NCBI GenBank assembly: GCA_012798275.1
Contig: JAAZNO010000019.1
Span: forward strand, 1 to 6,847
Direction of reading: 5' to 3'
Source: Chloroflexota bacterium
GTDB lineage: Bacteria; Chloroflexota; Anaerolineae; B4-G1; SLSP01
Length of the DNA: 6,847 nt
Shown one piece after another: positions 5,831-6,847 of the stretch (its first letter is position 1; every line of letters begins with the position of its first letter). The notes under the pieces are model-generated. The model was given only the letters and a program-made list of their open reading frames with translations, had not been told where the DNA came from and did no database searches. A program made the translations under genes and the position numbers.

Positions 5831-6847
5831 TTATTTGAGATAGCCCAGATATTGCTCCTGGCGGATGAGCATCATCTCCAGTGTTTGCTCGGCGGCGCGA
5901 GCGCTGTGAACGACGGGGTCGAGCAGCAGCGCCTGGAGCGCCAGGGCTTTCGACTGCTTGAGGATCGCCTCGGCGGTGAGATCGTAGGTGGCGACCTGAT
6001 TGTTGAGCAGGCCCACGATGCCCTTGGGGAGATCGCCCAGCACGATGCCGTGAACGCCGTTTTTATCCACGGTGGCGGGCACTTCCACGGCCAGGTCGTG
6101 GGCGAGATTGGTGATCAGGCCGTCGTTCATGATGTTCACGGCCATCTCTTCTTGCCCCGAATCCGTGAGGATGCCCTCGATGATGGGAATGACGCGCTCC
6201 CACTCGCTGGTCGGACCCAGCCGTGCCTCGTTCATCTGGCACCATTGTTTGTAGTAATAGTAGAAGTCGAGGATACCCTTGTGATCCACCACATCATGCG
6301 CCCATTGGATGTACTCGCCGAAGTGACTGTCGGTGGTGATGGGCAGATAGCCGAATTTCTCCAGGATCACTTTGAAGAGCCAGCGTTCGGGCCAGGGATT
6401 GGCGCTCTTGCGGAGCGCCGGTTCCGCGCCCGGCGTGGAGCCGGCCTGTTCGCGCTGCATTTCTTCCACGCGCTCGCGCCGGCCCGGCAGCTGTTCAAAA
6501 TAGGCGGGCGCTTTGGCGCGAATGTCGGGATAGGCGTCGCGCCCGGTGTCCTTGTAGCGCGCTTCGAGCACCACGCTGAAGTGATTGAGTCCGCCCGCGC
6601 GCACGAAGAGATTTTCCCACGGGGTGTCGAGAATCTTGGGCAGATGCTGCGGCAGCGAGGCGAACTCGTGGCACAGGCCGACGAGGCGCAGGTCGGGGTG
6701 TTTCCGCTTGGCGGTGAGGCAGATGCGGCTCATCGGATTGCTGAAGTTGAAGACGTAAGCTTCGGGGCAAATCGCCATGATGTCGTCGCAGATGTCGAGG
6801 ATGGGCGGAATGATGCGCAGCGAGTGGAACAGCCCGCCGGGTCCGCC
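5831..6847 (-). CDS. GH4 family glycoside hydrolase, alpha-galactosidase/alpha-glucosidase-like (5' partial)
   Basis: The frame is open to the window edge; 338 residues are visible and about 100 N-terminal residues, including the G-x-G NAD-binding fold, are missing (family members are usually 440-480 long). The visible start G-G-L-F-H-S-L-R-I-I-P-P-I-L-D-I matches the helix before the active site. The GH4 signatures follow: N-F-S-N-P-M (34-39), G-L-C-H-E (57-61) whose Cys helps bind Mn2+, and G-G-L-N-H-F (85-90) whose His is the second metal ligand. GH4 enzymes use NAD+ and a divalent metal to cleave glycosides by transient oxidation at C3 followed by elimination. The C-H pair after G-L suggests the clade acting on unphosphorylated sugars or uronides rather than the 6-phospho-glycosidases, which typically show C-N or C-D there. 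It is probably cytoplasmic, as no export is known for the family. Exact substrate unknown. No clear intrinsic terminator follows the TAA at 5831. Confidence 0.9.
   Translation of the reverse strand, partial: GGPGGLFHSLRIIPPILDICDDIMAICPEAYVFNFSNPMSRICLTAKRKHPDLRLVGLCHEFASLPQHLPKILDTPWENLFVRAGGLNHFSVVLEARYKDTGRDAYPDIRAKAPAYFEQLPGRRERVEEMQREQAGSTPGAEPALRKSANPWPERWLFKVILEKFGYLPITTDSHFGEYIQWAHDVVDHKGILDFYYYYKQWCQMNEARLGPTSEWERVIPIIEGILTDSGQEEMAVNIMNDGLITNLAHDLAVEVPATVDKNGVHGIVLGDLPKGIVGLLNNQVATYDLTAEAILKQSKALALQALLLDPVVHSARAAEQTLEMMLIRQEQYLGYLK

Overview
The window is a gene-dense, GC-rich bacterial segment with short intergenic gaps and six protein-coding genes. Two run on the plus strand, and four run on the minus strand towards them. 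No rRNA, tRNA, CRISPR array, transposase or phage gene was recognised. Several traits together suggest a Chloroflexota (Anaerolineae-like) genome: a polytopic GT-C-like protein with a C-terminal beta-sandwich tail, a lipoprotein combining a Pro/Thr linker, a D-x-T-G-D-G repeat region and kelch repeats, a stand-alone PEP-hydrolase-family TIM barrel, and a GH4 glycosidase. This assignment is inference from family composition; no marker gene is present.

Plus strand, 1-2568: the window opens inside a polytopic membrane protein resembling GT-C glycosyltransferases (the TMTC/ArnT/PMT type of topology). Its last codons overlap by 11 bp the GTG start of a xylose-isomerase-like TIM-barrel protein (sugar phosphate isomerase/epimerase family), so the two are probably translationally coupled.

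Minus strand, 2583-6847, read from right to left: a GH4 glycoside hydrolase whose N-terminus lies beyond the window, then a kelch-repeat lipoprotein, then a PEP-hydrolase-family TIM barrel, then a 114-residue protein of unknown function. The two strands meet tail to tail with only 14 bp between stop codons near 2575.

The gaps upstream of the kelch gene (177 bp) and of the PEP-hydrolase-like gene (80 bp) both hold degenerate 7- or 8-nt tandem mini-repeats, with four different units in all. These resemble the short tandemly repeated repetitive (STRR) sequences known from cyanobacteria. They explain the unlikely N-terminal extensions that open reading frames show in front of both genes; the true starts are set by good Shine-Dalgarno sequences close to the ATGs at 5653 and 3806.

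Functionally the neighbourhood is a mix of carbohydrate and glycan metabolism (GH4, isomerase-like barrel, GT-C-like protein), a surface-anchored kelch propeller and a small-molecule TIM barrel of uncertain substrate. I do not see a defence system or any clear undescribed multi-gene system. The most unusual signals are the mini-repeats, the mixed architecture of the kelch lipoprotein, and an altered D-x-x-H motif in the isomerase-like barrel.
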